A stretch of 64,000 nt of DNA from Planctomycetota bacterium (GTDB taxonomy: Bacteria > Planctomycetota > UBA1135 > GCA-002686595). The notes under the pieces are model-generated. The model searched no databases, was not told the origin of the DNA, and saw nothing but the letters and a program-made list of their open reading frames with translations. Positions 51,941 through 60,028 of the stretch are shown here, piece after piece. The translations under genes were made by a program, and so were the position numbers. The stretch's first letter is position 1. Every line of letters starts with the position of its first letter. The stretch covers positions 62,001-126,000 of the forward strand of contig JAKVCD010000040.1 of NCBI GenBank assembly GCA_022446815.1, written 5' to 3'.

Positions 51941-53053
51941 ATGAAGAGACTCCAACTCAGCGCACTATCGTGCCTGGCACTCTTGGCCACCTCCACCACC
52001 GCTAACGCGGACCTCATCATCTCCGAGGTCGTTGATGGCACTCTCCCGGGCGGAACCCCTAAGTGGGTTGAGCTCACCAACACTGGCACAAGCAGCATCG
52101 ACCTCAGCGCATACAGCTTTGGGAACATGAACAACGGTGGCACCAACCTCGGTGGCGGCGCCGCAGCTGTCTTGGCCGGCAGCCTCGGCGCGGGCGAGAG
52201 CTATGTCATCGGTTACGACAGCGATAACGATCCGTTCAACGCGGTCTACGGGTTCGACGCTGACTTCCTGATGGGTGGCACGTTCATCAACGGAGATGAC
52301 GTCCTCATCCTATTCCTCGGCGCAGCAACCGGCGACGGAAGTGACGCGAGCATCGTTGACGTCTACGGCGTTATCGGCGTCGACGGGACCAACCAGGAGT
52401 GGGAGTACACGGATGGCTACTCATACCGCCTCGGAACCTCCAGCAACAACGGCGTCTGGGACGCCACCGACTGGTTCATCGCGGGCTTCAACTCCCTCGA
52501 AGAAGGCTGCGGCGGTGATGACGCTTGCGAGACGATCAACCTCCAAACCCTCACGACGCCTGGGACTCACGGCGGCGGCGGCAGCAGCTGCGGCGTCGCA
52601 TTCTGCGCTGGCGACCAGGGCACCTGCCCCTGCGGCAACGGCAACGGTGGCGACCCTGGCTCGGGCTGCGCGAACGGATCTAACGCCCAGGGGGCAGCCC
52701 TCAACTCGAGCGGCTCTTGCAGCATTGCGGCGGCGGACCTGACCCTCTCAGCCTCAGGGCTCGTTGCTGGTCAGCCGGGGCTCTACTTCCAGGGCAACAA
52801 CGCCATCAACGGCGGCGCCGGCAACCCCTTCGGTGACGGCCTCCGCTGCGCTGGCGGTGCCGTAATCCGCCTACAGGTTGCCTTCGCCGATTCATCCGGC
52901 GCCTCAGCAACAAACATCGACATCGGCGCGAAAGGCGGCGTCGCTGCTGGCGACATCAAGCGCTACCAGATCTGGTATCGCGACCCCAACACCAGCCCCT
53001 GCGGAGGTCAGTTCAACCTCTCCAACGGGATTGAGGTCACCTGGGGAGCCTAA
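51941..53053 (+). CDS. secreted lamin-tail-domain protein with shared C-terminal domain
   Basis: A 370-residue exported protein with a signal peptide (to ANA, residues ~21-23). Residues 24-205 are a lamin-tail-like beta domain: LIISEVVDGTLPGGTPKWVE, LTNTGTSSIDLS and FINGDDVLILF. From about residue 225 comes a Cys-rich linker (CPCGNGNGG, SGCANGSNAQG), then the shared domain with GLYFQGNNAINGG, FGDGLRCAGGAVIRLQ, YQIWYRDP and the terminal CGGQFNLSNGIEVTWGA. The last ~150 residues recur in four other proteins of this window. The function is unknown. A strong terminator follows, and the next gene is its paralogue. Confidence 0.85.
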   Translation: MKRLQLSALSCLALLATSTTANADLIISEVVDGTLPGGTPKWVELTNTGTSSIDLSAYSFGNMNNGGTNLGGGAAAVLAGSLGAGESYVIGYDSDNDPFNAVYGFDADFLMGGTFINGDDVLILFLGAATGDGSDASIVDVYGVIGVDGTNQEWEYTDGYSYRLGTSSNNGVWDATDWFIAGFNSLEEGCGGDDACETINLQTLTTPGTHGGGGSSCGVAFCAGDQGTCPCGNGNGGDPGSGCANGSNAQGAALNSSGSCSIAAADLTLSASGLVAGQPGLYFQGNNAINGGAGNPFGDGLRCAGGAVIRLQVAFADSSGASATNIDIGAKGGVAAGDIKRYQIWYRDPNTSPCGGQFNLSNGIEVTWGA

Positions 53054-53075
53054 GCCCTCTAACGACTGATCGCCT

Positions 53076-53110
53076 TAGGGGGCGGCCGCGTGGCCGCCCC
53101 CTATTTTTTT
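53076..53110 (+). terminator. strong intrinsic terminator
   Basis: TAGGGGGCGGCC (53076-53087) and GGCCGCCCCCTA (53092-53103) form a perfect 12-bp stem with a GCGT loop, followed by seven T (53104-53110). It ends the transcript of the lamin-tail gene and separates it from its paralogue. Confidence 0.95.
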
Positions 53111-53169
53111 GTGCGACCTGCTTCGAATGGCCATGTCTCTCCTCGGAATTAAAACTTCAAGGAGATCTC

Positions 53170-54279
53170 ATGCCTCTATCTTTCATCGCCGCTTGCCTGC
53201 TTAGCGCTCATGGACTCAACGCCCTGCTTATTACGGAGATAGTCGATGGCCCACTACCCGGAGGCCAGCCGAAGTGGATCGAGCTAGCCAACGTGAGCGG
53301 ATCCACGCTCGACCTTGCGCAATTCAGCGTGGGCGTCATGCACAACGGCTCCCTGAGCCTCTCTGGGCCCCCACATCGCTTGAGCGGTGAACTCTCCTCA
53401 GGAGAGAGAATGGTAGTCGCCATGGGCAATATCTCGCCCACAAGCGGACCCGTGTTCTATTCGACCTACGGCCTACAGCCAGATGACACGATGTCCGCCC
53501 TCATCAACGGCGACGATGTGATTCTCCTCTATATGGACGCCTCATCAGGGAGCGACCAGGGCGCAGAGCTCATCGACTCTTTTGGATGGGCTGGATATGA
53601 CGGCACTGGGTCCGTATGGGAGTACACAGATAGCTACGCCCGCCGCTGCCTGGAGCAGTCCAATGGGGGCCCATTTGACCCATCACAATGGCACCTACCT
53701 GGACCGGGCGCGCTCGAGGAGGGATGCGGGGGAGACCCGCTCTGCGAAAAAGCGCTCCTCATCGCCGTCACCTCCCCATGGAGCCAAGCCGAATGTTCTG
53801 TACAACCAGTGGGCTCTCCCTACTGCCCGGGGAGTGGAGGCGCCTGCCCCTGCGGAAACGACAACGATGGATCGGATCCGAACTCAGGCTGCTCAAACTC
53901 TTCTCATGCTGCTGGAGCGAGGTTGCGGACCTTCGGAGCAGCAAGCGCATCAGCACCGTCCTTGTCTTTGACGTGCGACAACATTCCACCGAACTCAACG
54001 GTGATCTTCTTTGAAGGCCGCCAGGCCGTAGCGAGCGGCTCAGGCGCTCCATTCGGCTCAGGCCTAAGATGCGCTGGGGGAATGACCCATCGACTCGCCA
54101 CACCCATACAGGGGAATGGGGGTAGTACATCGCTAGCGATTGATGCTGGGGACTTAACACCCAGGTCGCCTGGGACAGAGACCTACTTCCAAGCTTGGTA
54201 TGAAGATCGTGCCAGGTTTGAGAGCTGCGGAGGCATGTTCAACCTGAGTAATGCCATGAGGGTGGTCTGGGCTCCCTAG
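53170..54279 (+). CDS. lamin-tail-domain paralogue with shared C-terminal domain
   Basis: A 369-residue protein, colinear with the previous gene product, so the two are tandem duplicates that have diverged. AAGGAG lies 7 bases before the ATG. A signal peptide is followed by the lamin-tail-like domain (LLITEIVDGPLPGGQPKWIE, LINGDDVILLY, DSFGWAGYDGTGSVWEYTD). A Cys linker (CPCGNDND, SGCSNSS) leads to the C-terminal domain (FGSGLRCAGG, YFQAWYEDR, CGGMFNLSNAMRVVWAP). Its C-terminal domain is more diverged than that of its neighbour. The function is unknown. Confidence 0.83.
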   Translation: MPLSFIAACLLSAHGLNALLITEIVDGPLPGGQPKWIELANVSGSTLDLAQFSVGVMHNGSLSLSGPPHRLSGELSSGERMVVAMGNISPTSGPVFYSTYGLQPDDTMSALINGDDVILLYMDASSGSDQGAELIDSFGWAGYDGTGSVWEYTDSYARRCLEQSNGGPFDPSQWHLPGPGALEEGCGGDPLCEKALLIAVTSPWSQAECSVQPVGSPYCPGSGGACPCGNDNDGSDPNSGCSNSSHAAGARLRTFGAASASAPSLSLTCDNIPPNSTVIFFEGRQAVASGSGAPFGSGLRCAGGMTHRLATPIQGNGGSTSLAIDAGDLTPRSPGTETYFQAWYEDRARFESCGGMFNLSNAMRVVWAP

Positions 54280-54322
54280 CGCCTCAAAGCTCAAGGAGAA
54301 CAGAATTGGGCCTAAATACCAC

Positions 54323-54348
54323 GGAACCCTGCGAGGGATACCCCCGTC
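54323..54348 (+). promoter_or_regulatory. ECF-type promoter motif before the multihaem cytochrome gene
   Basis: GGAACC (54323-54328), a 16-base spacer, then CGTC (54345-54348). This matches the common ECF-sigma promoter form. The start site would lie about 70 bases upstream of the ATG at 54427. The same ten bases and spacer occur at 63668-63693 on the other strand. Confidence 0.5.
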
Positions 54349-54426
54349 CGTGTTGACGAGATCCTAGCTTCGGGCGACATTAGAGAGGCTTCGCAGCCTC
54401 ACGCGACAGGCCCCGCACCACTCAAC

Positions 54427-56487
54427 ATGCGCACATTCGTACTCACTTCCGTCCTTCTTGCGGCACCCGCCTCTGCCCAGCTCCCTATCCAGACGACGGC
54501 AGAGGACTTCAAGCAGCCTGGAACGCAGCCCAACACGATCAATACAGAGATCATCTACTCCACGGGTTGCACTACATGCCACGCCAACTACGACGCAGAC
54601 GAGGAGCCGTACCGCCCATGGAACGCGAGCATGATGGCGCAGTCAGCACGGGACCCTATCTTCCACGCCTGCCTCGCAATCGCAGAACAGGACGCAGCCT
54701 TCTCCGGCGAGCTGTGCATCCGTTGCCACGCACCCGGCGCCTGGCTTGCGGGACGAAGCACCCCCACAGACGGCTCCGGCCTCATTGAGGCCTTGGGAGA
54801 CTTTGACGGGATCACCTGCAACCTCTGCCACAGGATGGTTGACCCGATCTACAGCAATGAGAACCCGGCCGTTGACCAGAACATCCTTGCTGGGATCCTG
54901 AGCGGCCCTGGTGGGATGATCCCCACAGATCCTCACTCGGGCCAGTTCGTCATTGACCCAGAAGATCGCCGCAGAGGCCCATACGACCTAGGCAGCTTCT
55001 TCTTCCACCAGTGGGAGGAGTCCCCCTTCCATCGGGAGTCCCTCATGTGCGCTAGCTGCCACGACGTCTCCAACCCTGTGTACTCAAAGAGTTCTGCAGG
55101 AGACTACGTCCTCAACAACCTCGATGAGCAGCACCCCACCCACCTCAAAGGGGACGAGTTCCCTATTGAGAGGACATACAGCGAGTGGACGCAAAGTGAG
55201 TATGCGATTCGACCCGTAGACACTGAGGGCCTCTTTGGAGGCAACCAGTCAGAGGTGTCCTCCTGCCAGGACTGCCACATGCCTAAGACAGAGGGCTATG
55301 GTTGCAGGCCGGACTTTGGATTCTCCATTCGTACCGATCTTGGACGCCACCACTTCAACGGCGCCAACAGCTGGGTCCTTGAGGCCGTTAGGTCCCTTTA
55401 CCCGGACACAGAGACAGGCTTGGATGACGAATCGGTGACGGCGGCGAACGCTCGGAACCTCGCCATGATGCAGAGCGCGGCAGACCTGGAGGCCTTCTAC
55501 CAAGGTAGCGGCACGTCCGGAGAGCTCGTGGTCAGAGTCGTGAACCAGACTGGGCACAAACTCCCGACGGGCTACCACGAAGGCCGAATGATGTGGCTCA
55601 ACGTGGCCTTCCGTGACGCCAACGGGAACACCATCGAAGAACTAGGGGCTTACGACATGAGCACCGCCACGCTCACAGAGTCCAACACAACCGTGTTCGA
55701 AGCGAAGCACGGCCTGGACGCTAGCGTGGCCGCTGCCTCTGGCCTCCCTCAGGGCGTTGGCTTCCACTTTGTCCTGAACAACAAGGTCTTCAAGGACAAC
55801 CGCATCCCCCCTCGTGGCTATACGGAAGATAACTTTGAGGCCATCCAAGCGGCCCCTGTTGGCACACACTACCCAGAGCACCACTACTGGCACGACTCGA
55901 GCTTCACACCTCCTGCAGGTGCGACCTCTGCCGTCGTGAGTCTCTACCACCAAACGACCAGCCGTGAGTACATCGAGTTCCTCCGAGACGAGAACACGAC
56001 GAATAACGCAGGCCAAATCGCCTACGACCAGTGGGTGCTGCATGGGAAGAGCGAGCCTGTCCTGATGGACCAGACGACGACCTTCTTCTCATCTGGCGCA
56101 TGCCCCTCGCCGCGAATCTATGGGGTGGGTAAGACTACCTTCGTTGGGCTTGAGCCGAAGCTGAGGCCTCTTAACGCACCCAGTGTCTCTGGAGGCAACT
56201 TCAGATTGACCTTCGAAAACATCCCGCAAAACCAGCCACTGCTTGGGTTCTGGTCCTACACGTCTAACGATCAACCCCTGTTTGGCGGGACCCTCCTGCT
56301 CAAGCAGCCCGTGTACAGGATGTCTGTGGCCTTCGCCAACTCAAATGGGGAGGCGTCCATCCCGGTGCCTCTCGCCAGCAGCGCAGTTGGCGAAGAGCGT
56401 TACTACCAGGCCTGGTTCCGTGATCCGCAGGAGCCAATCCACGGGGTAGGCCTCACAAACGGCGTCCATGTAAACATCTGCCCCTAG
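54427..56487 (+). CDS. exported pentahaem cytochrome c with shared C-terminal domain
   Basis: A 686-residue protein with a signal peptide (MRTFVLTSVLLAAPASAQ). Five CxxCH haem sites are visible: C48-H52, C97-H101, C131-H135, C207-H211 and C279-H283. The layout is that of the cytochrome c554-like multihaem family, in which haems carry electrons in the periplasm or outside. After residue ~350 there is a beta-rich region (VRVVNQTGHKLPTGYHEGRM). The last ~110 residues are a diverged copy of the C-terminal domain seen in the lamin-tail proteins (PLLGFWSYTSNDQPLFGGTL, RYYQAWFRDP, GLTNGVHVNICP). The electron donor and acceptor are unknown. Confidence 0.85.
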   Translation: MRTFVLTSVLLAAPASAQLPIQTTAEDFKQPGTQPNTINTEIIYSTGCTTCHANYDADEEPYRPWNASMMAQSARDPIFHACLAIAEQDAAFSGELCIRCHAPGAWLAGRSTPTDGSGLIEALGDFDGITCNLCHRMVDPIYSNENPAVDQNILAGILSGPGGMIPTDPHSGQFVIDPEDRRRGPYDLGSFFFHQWEESPFHRESLMCASCHDVSNPVYSKSSAGDYVLNNLDEQHPTHLKGDEFPIERTYSEWTQSEYAIRPVDTEGLFGGNQSEVSSCQDCHMPKTEGYGCRPDFGFSIRTDLGRHHFNGANSWVLEAVRSLYPDTETGLDDESVTAANARNLAMMQSAADLEAFYQGSGTSGELVVRVVNQTGHKLPTGYHEGRMMWLNVAFRDANGNTIEELGAYDMSTATLTESNTTVFEAKHGLDASVAAASGLPQGVGFHFVLNNKVFKDNRIPPRGYTEDNFEAIQAAPVGTHYPEHHYWHDSSFTPPAGATSAVVSLYHQTTSREYIEFLRDENTTNNAGQIAYDQWVLHGKSEPVLMDQTTTFFSSGACPSPRIYGVGKTTFVGLEPKLRPLNAPSVSGGNFRLTFENIPQNQPLLGFWSYTSNDQPLFGGTLLLKQPVYRMSVAFANSNGEASIPVPLASSAVGEERYYQAWFRDPQEPIHGVGLTNGVHVNICP

Positions 56488-56491
56488 GGCT

Positions 56492-58069
56492 TCAATCGTC
56501 CTCGCCGACGTAACCGAGCGCGCCAAGGCGCTTAAGGATCGCGTCAGACTGAGAGTCATTGAAAGATGATGGGAGCGGACTGTGAGCCTGAGACCATCGC
56601 ACGAGCTCACTACGTAACTCGGTGGCGCGTTCCAGAGCATCTACCTCTCCGGTGAGGAGCAGATTGCTGCGTTCGCTGGGGTCCTCATCTAGGTTGTAGA
56701 GCTCCTCCCGGCCGCCCAGATAAGGCGTCAGGATGTACTTCCAGGGCCCGCGCCGTACGGCCTTAGCCTTCAGAGCGTTCGGCCAATCCTGGCCTCGCTC
56801 GACATCACCGATGGGCTGAGTCGCCTCCGAAATGATCGCCCGCAGGGGGAGCTCCTCGCCACGCCAAATGCGACTCAAGTCCATGCCTTTGGCGCCCTCA
56901 GGGCATGTAAGACCTAAAAGCCCAGTGACCGTCGGAACGACGTCTAGGGTTGAAACCGGCTCGTAAAAGCGCGAGCCGCCACCCTCGCCGCCTGGAAGAC
57001 GTACGAGCATGGGGACATGCAAGGTAGTCTGATAAAGGGCGAGGCCATGATTCCAAAAGTCAGCATGCTCCCAGAAGGTCTCGCCGTGATCTCCGGTGAT
57101 GATCAGGAGAGAGTCTCCCAAAACCCCTCGCGCTGAGAGACCTTCGAGCAACCGCCCCAGCTCATCGTCGAGGAACCGAAGCTCTGCATCGTAAAGCCTA
57201 GCAAGGCGCCTACCTCCTGCAGCCGGAGCCCCGCTCGCCCCGTCCAAGAGCTCTGGACGGAGCCCGTTCGAGAACACCCAGCGGGGTCCGAGGCGAACGC
57301 CTGCCGCTGCGTCCTGATGGTTCATCACCACCGTGGCGACCTGCCGAAGATCGGCACGATCTCCGTCCTGAAGGCCGACCTCCCTTAGGGCATAGTCAGG
57401 GGGGTCATATGGAGTGTGAGGGTCGAAATAATGCGCAAAGAGGAAGAGGCCCTTGTCCGGCGCAGCCTCAAGCGAGGCATCTACGAGGTCGAGCGCCCGA
57501 GAGGTAACATCGGATGCCCTGCGCTGGTTTTGGTCATACAGGCCGGGCAAGTATTCGAGCCCAAACTCTTCGTCATATACCGCGAAGCCTTGGTCTAGTC
57601 CAAAGACGCTCTCCAAGGCAAAGGAGCCAATGACCGCCAGTGTTTGCAGGCCATGAGCGCCCAGGAGCTCCGCCAAGGTCACATTCTCAGGATGGACCAT
57701 AAACCCATTCCTAGCCACGCCGTGGGCCAGAGGCGGCAAGCCTGTCAGCATGGAAGTGGTCGCAGCGAGCGTCGTAGGCGCCGGAGAGGACGCCTGGTCA
57801 AAAACAAGGGACTCACGGGCCAAACGGCTCAGGTGAGGCGTGATTTCGGGGTCCCCACCCCAAGGACCTAGTCTGTCCGCCCTAGTCGTATCGAGAGAGA
57901 CCAAGATCACATGCCTAGGCTCAGATCCCTCGGGTCCAGTATCAGAGGGCTGGCACCCCCACAGAGCCCCAGAGATGAGGATCCCTAGCGCCAAAGGCGA
58001 AGCAGCAAGCGCCCCTCCTGACCCCATTTGGAGCCTCACACATCTCAAACGTAGGTTTAAGGACTTCAT
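56492..58069 (-). CDS. sulfatase-fold lipoprotein (second copy)
   Basis: A 525-residue alkaline-phosphatase-superfamily protein. The start at 58069 gives a basic N-terminus before the signal segment. The ATG at 58027 (MGSGGALAASPLALGILISG) would be more compact; both end in the lipobox ALWGC. The core has HVILVSLDTTRADRLGPWGG and LLIITGDHGETFWEH. The nucleophile region reads SPAPTTLAATTSMLTG, with Thr instead of Cys or Ser, as in the gene at 50303. It is not a close duplicate of that gene. It is convergent with the cytochrome gene, 4 bases apart. The substrate is unknown. Confidence 0.82.
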   Translation of the reverse strand: MKSLNLRLRCVRLQMGSGGALAASPLALGILISGALWGCQPSDTGPEGSEPRHVILVSLDTTRADRLGPWGGDPEITPHLSRLARESLVFDQASSPAPTTLAATTSMLTGLPPLAHGVARNGFMVHPENVTLAELLGAHGLQTLAVIGSFALESVFGLDQGFAVYDEEFGLEYLPGLYDQNQRRASDVTSRALDLVDASLEAAPDKGLFLFAHYFDPHTPYDPPDYALREVGLQDGDRADLRQVATVVMNHQDAAAGVRLGPRWVFSNGLRPELLDGASGAPAAGGRRLARLYDAELRFLDDELGRLLEGLSARGVLGDSLLIITGDHGETFWEHADFWNHGLALYQTTLHVPMLVRLPGGEGGGSRFYEPVSTLDVVPTVTGLLGLTCPEGAKGMDLSRIWRGEELPLRAIISEATQPIGDVERGQDWPNALKAKAVRRGPWKYILTPYLGGREELYNLDEDPSERSNLLLTGEVDALERATELRSELVRWSQAHSPLPSSFNDSQSDAILKRLGALGYVGEDD

Positions 58070-58201
58070 AACTTCAGGAAACCCGTGGAAACGGCACTTT
58101 CGTGATACTCTTCACGTCTACGAGTCCATCGGCGCTAACGAGAGGAATTCTCCCTCTGCGTTTGACTCCTGCGCCGAACCCACAACCTCATCCCAAGAAC
58201 G

Positions 58202-59800
58202 ATGAAAGCCCTCAAGCACCTCACAGCAGCAGCAAGCATTCTCTGCATCTCCGGCCTCTTTAGCGCAGAGGCCAGCGCACAAGACCTCGAAGCAAACCTT
58301 GTCACGAGCGGATATAGCGCACCGCTCTACCTCTGCTCGCCGCCAGGTGACAACAGCCGACTCTTCATCGTCGAGCAGAGCACTGCACGCATCAAGATCT
58401 ACAAGCCGGCCTCCAACACGATCTCGACCTTCCTAGATATTGGTCCCATCGTGGGAAGCGGCTCTGAGCGTGGCCTCCTCGGGCTGGCCTTTCACCCTAA
58501 CTACGCGAGCAACCGAAAGTTCTACGTCTCCTACACGAACAACAGCGGCTCATCGATGCTTGTGCAGTACCTCCGCAGCGCATCCAGCCAGGATTCAGCT
58601 GACAGCTCAAGTGCGACGACGATCTACGGCCCCGTTAGCCAGCCCTTCAGCAACCACAACGGTGGCTGCATTCAGTTCGGCGCCGACGGAAAGCTCTACT
58701 ACGGCCTGGGCGATGGCGGCAGCGCAAACGACCCTGGCAACCGAGCCCAGAACATGTCAAACCCCATGGGCAAGATGCTTCGCTTCGACGTCGATGGAGG
58801 CGCCCCCTACTCAGCCAGCGACAACCCCTTCTACAACGGCTCTGGCGGACTCTCGGACTACATGTGGTCCCTAGGTTGGCGCAACCCGTGGCGCTTCAGC
58901 TTTGACCGTCAGACCGGCGACATGTGGGTCGGAGACGTCGGCCAAAACTCACGCGAAGAAATTAGCTATGAGGCCGCAGGGGACGCCGGTAACAACTACG
59001 GCTGGCGTTGCATGGAGGCCTTCCGCTGCACTGGACTCTCTGGCTGCACCTGCAACTCAACCGTACTCACGCCTGCGTCACACGAGTACACACACAGCGG
59101 CGGCAACTGCAGCATCACTGGCGGCTACGTCTACCGTGGAAGCCTGATGCCCAACATGGTTGGGCGCTACTTCTTCGGTGACTACTGCTCAGGTCGGATC
59201 TGGTCCGGCCAGCCGAACTCCGCTGGTGTCCTCACCAACGTCGTCGAGCACACCTCAGACCTCGGGATCCCCGGCAGTGAGCTCATCACATCCTTCGGCG
59301 AGGACGCCAATGGCGAGCTCTACGTCGTAGATTCCAGCGGTGGCCAGATCTGGCGACTTGAAGAGGACTGCCCCGCAACGACGACGACCTACTGCACGGC
59401 CAGCACCAACTCCACTGGAGGGGCGGCTTTCATCAATGCCAGCGGCACCCCCAGCGTCTCCCAGAACGACCTCACCCTCGAGGTAGCCGGAGCCGTCGGC
59501 AGCCAGTTCGGACTCTTCTACTACGGTGCCAGCCAAATCAGCTTGCCCTTCGGTAACGGTGTCCGTTGCGTTGGAGCCGGAGGAATCGGCATCTTCCGCC
59601 TCGGCCCTGCGGCGCAAACTGACGCATTCGGTGACCTCACACGTCATTGGGATGTGACTCAGTCACCCTCTAGCACCGGCCCTGGCGCGGTGAGCGCCGG
59701 CGACACGTGGAACGTTCAATTCTGGTACAGAGATCCTTCCTCCACACAGGGGTCAAACTTCAACCTCTCGAACGCTATCGAGATCTCTTGGTGCCAGTGA
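58202..59800 (+). CDS. sugar dehydrogenase-like beta-propeller with shared C-terminal domain
   Basis: A 532-residue exported protein with a signal peptide to about residue 27. The six-bladed propeller of the PQQ-dependent glucose/sorbosone dehydrogenase family spans residues ~35-390: GLLGLAFHPNYASNRKFYVS, HNGGCIQFGADGKLYYGLGD, WSLGWRNPWRFSFDRQTGDM and WVGDVGQNSREEISYEAAGD. Whether PQQ is bound is not clear; HHIP-like propellers lack activity. The last ~140 residues (TYCTASTNSTGGAAF, GLFYYGAS, QFWYRDPSS, NFNLSNAIEISWCQ) are the shared C-terminal domain. A strong terminator follows. Confidence 0.85.
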   Translation: MKALKHLTAAASILCISGLFSAEASAQDLEANLVTSGYSAPLYLCSPPGDNSRLFIVEQSTARIKIYKPASNTISTFLDIGPIVGSGSERGLLGLAFHPNYASNRKFYVSYTNNSGSSMLVQYLRSASSQDSADSSSATTIYGPVSQPFSNHNGGCIQFGADGKLYYGLGDGGSANDPGNRAQNMSNPMGKMLRFDVDGGAPYSASDNPFYNGSGGLSDYMWSLGWRNPWRFSFDRQTGDMWVGDVGQNSREEISYEAAGDAGNNYGWRCMEAFRCTGLSGCTCNSTVLTPASHEYTHSGGNCSITGGYVYRGSLMPNMVGRYFFGDYCSGRIWSGQPNSAGVLTNVVEHTSDLGIPGSELITSFGEDANGELYVVDSSGGQIWRLEEDCPATTTTYCTASTNSTGGAAFINASGTPSVSQNDLTLEVAGAVGSQFGLFYYGASQISLPFGNGVRCVGAGGIGIFRLGPAAQTDAFGDLTRHWDVTQSPSSTGPGAVSAGDTWNVQFWYRDPSSTQGSNFNLSNAIEISWCQ

Positions 59801-59825
59801 GCGCCACGAGGTCTTAAGACAACCT

Positions 59826-59862
59826 GAAGGGCCAGCAGCGCGCTGCTGGCCCTTCTTTATTC
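59826..59862 (+). terminator. intrinsic terminator after the propeller gene
   Basis: A perfect inverted repeat, with arms of 15 bases at 59826-59840 and 59841-59855, followed by TTTATT. The core is GGGCCAGCAG facing CTGCTGGCCC. The innermost bases must open to form the loop. Confidence 0.85.
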
Positions 59863-59945
59863 CCCGTCAACTAACCCAAACGGGGCCGCCTTGAGACCGT
59901 ACAAGGAGCCCTTATCGGCTCTCTGGGTAAGACGAGCAGGCTTTC

Positions 59946-59992
59946 CGCCGATACTTGGCCTGAGGACTTTCGGCCGACACTTGGCCTGAGGA
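59946..59992. repeat. 26-base-period direct repeat upstream of the glycosyltransferase gene
   Basis: ACTTGGCCTGAGGA occurs at 59953-59966 and again at 59979-59992, each preceded by a similar CCGAT/CCGAC. It lies 40-80 bases upstream of the ATG at 60029. It could be a repressor or activator site pair, or a small duplication. The rest of the 228-base intergenic region holds the preceding terminator and nothing else I can define. Confidence 0.45.
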
Positions 59993-60028
59993 GATGCATC
60001 CTCATCCCCCCCTACCCATGGCGAATCC

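Noticed and set aside
57840-58205. Plus-strand open frame of 121 codons ending at the propeller gene start
   Set aside because: Most of it is antisense to the second sulfatase-fold gene, and its product has no signal peptide or motif. Its 4-base overlap with the next ATG is probably chance.
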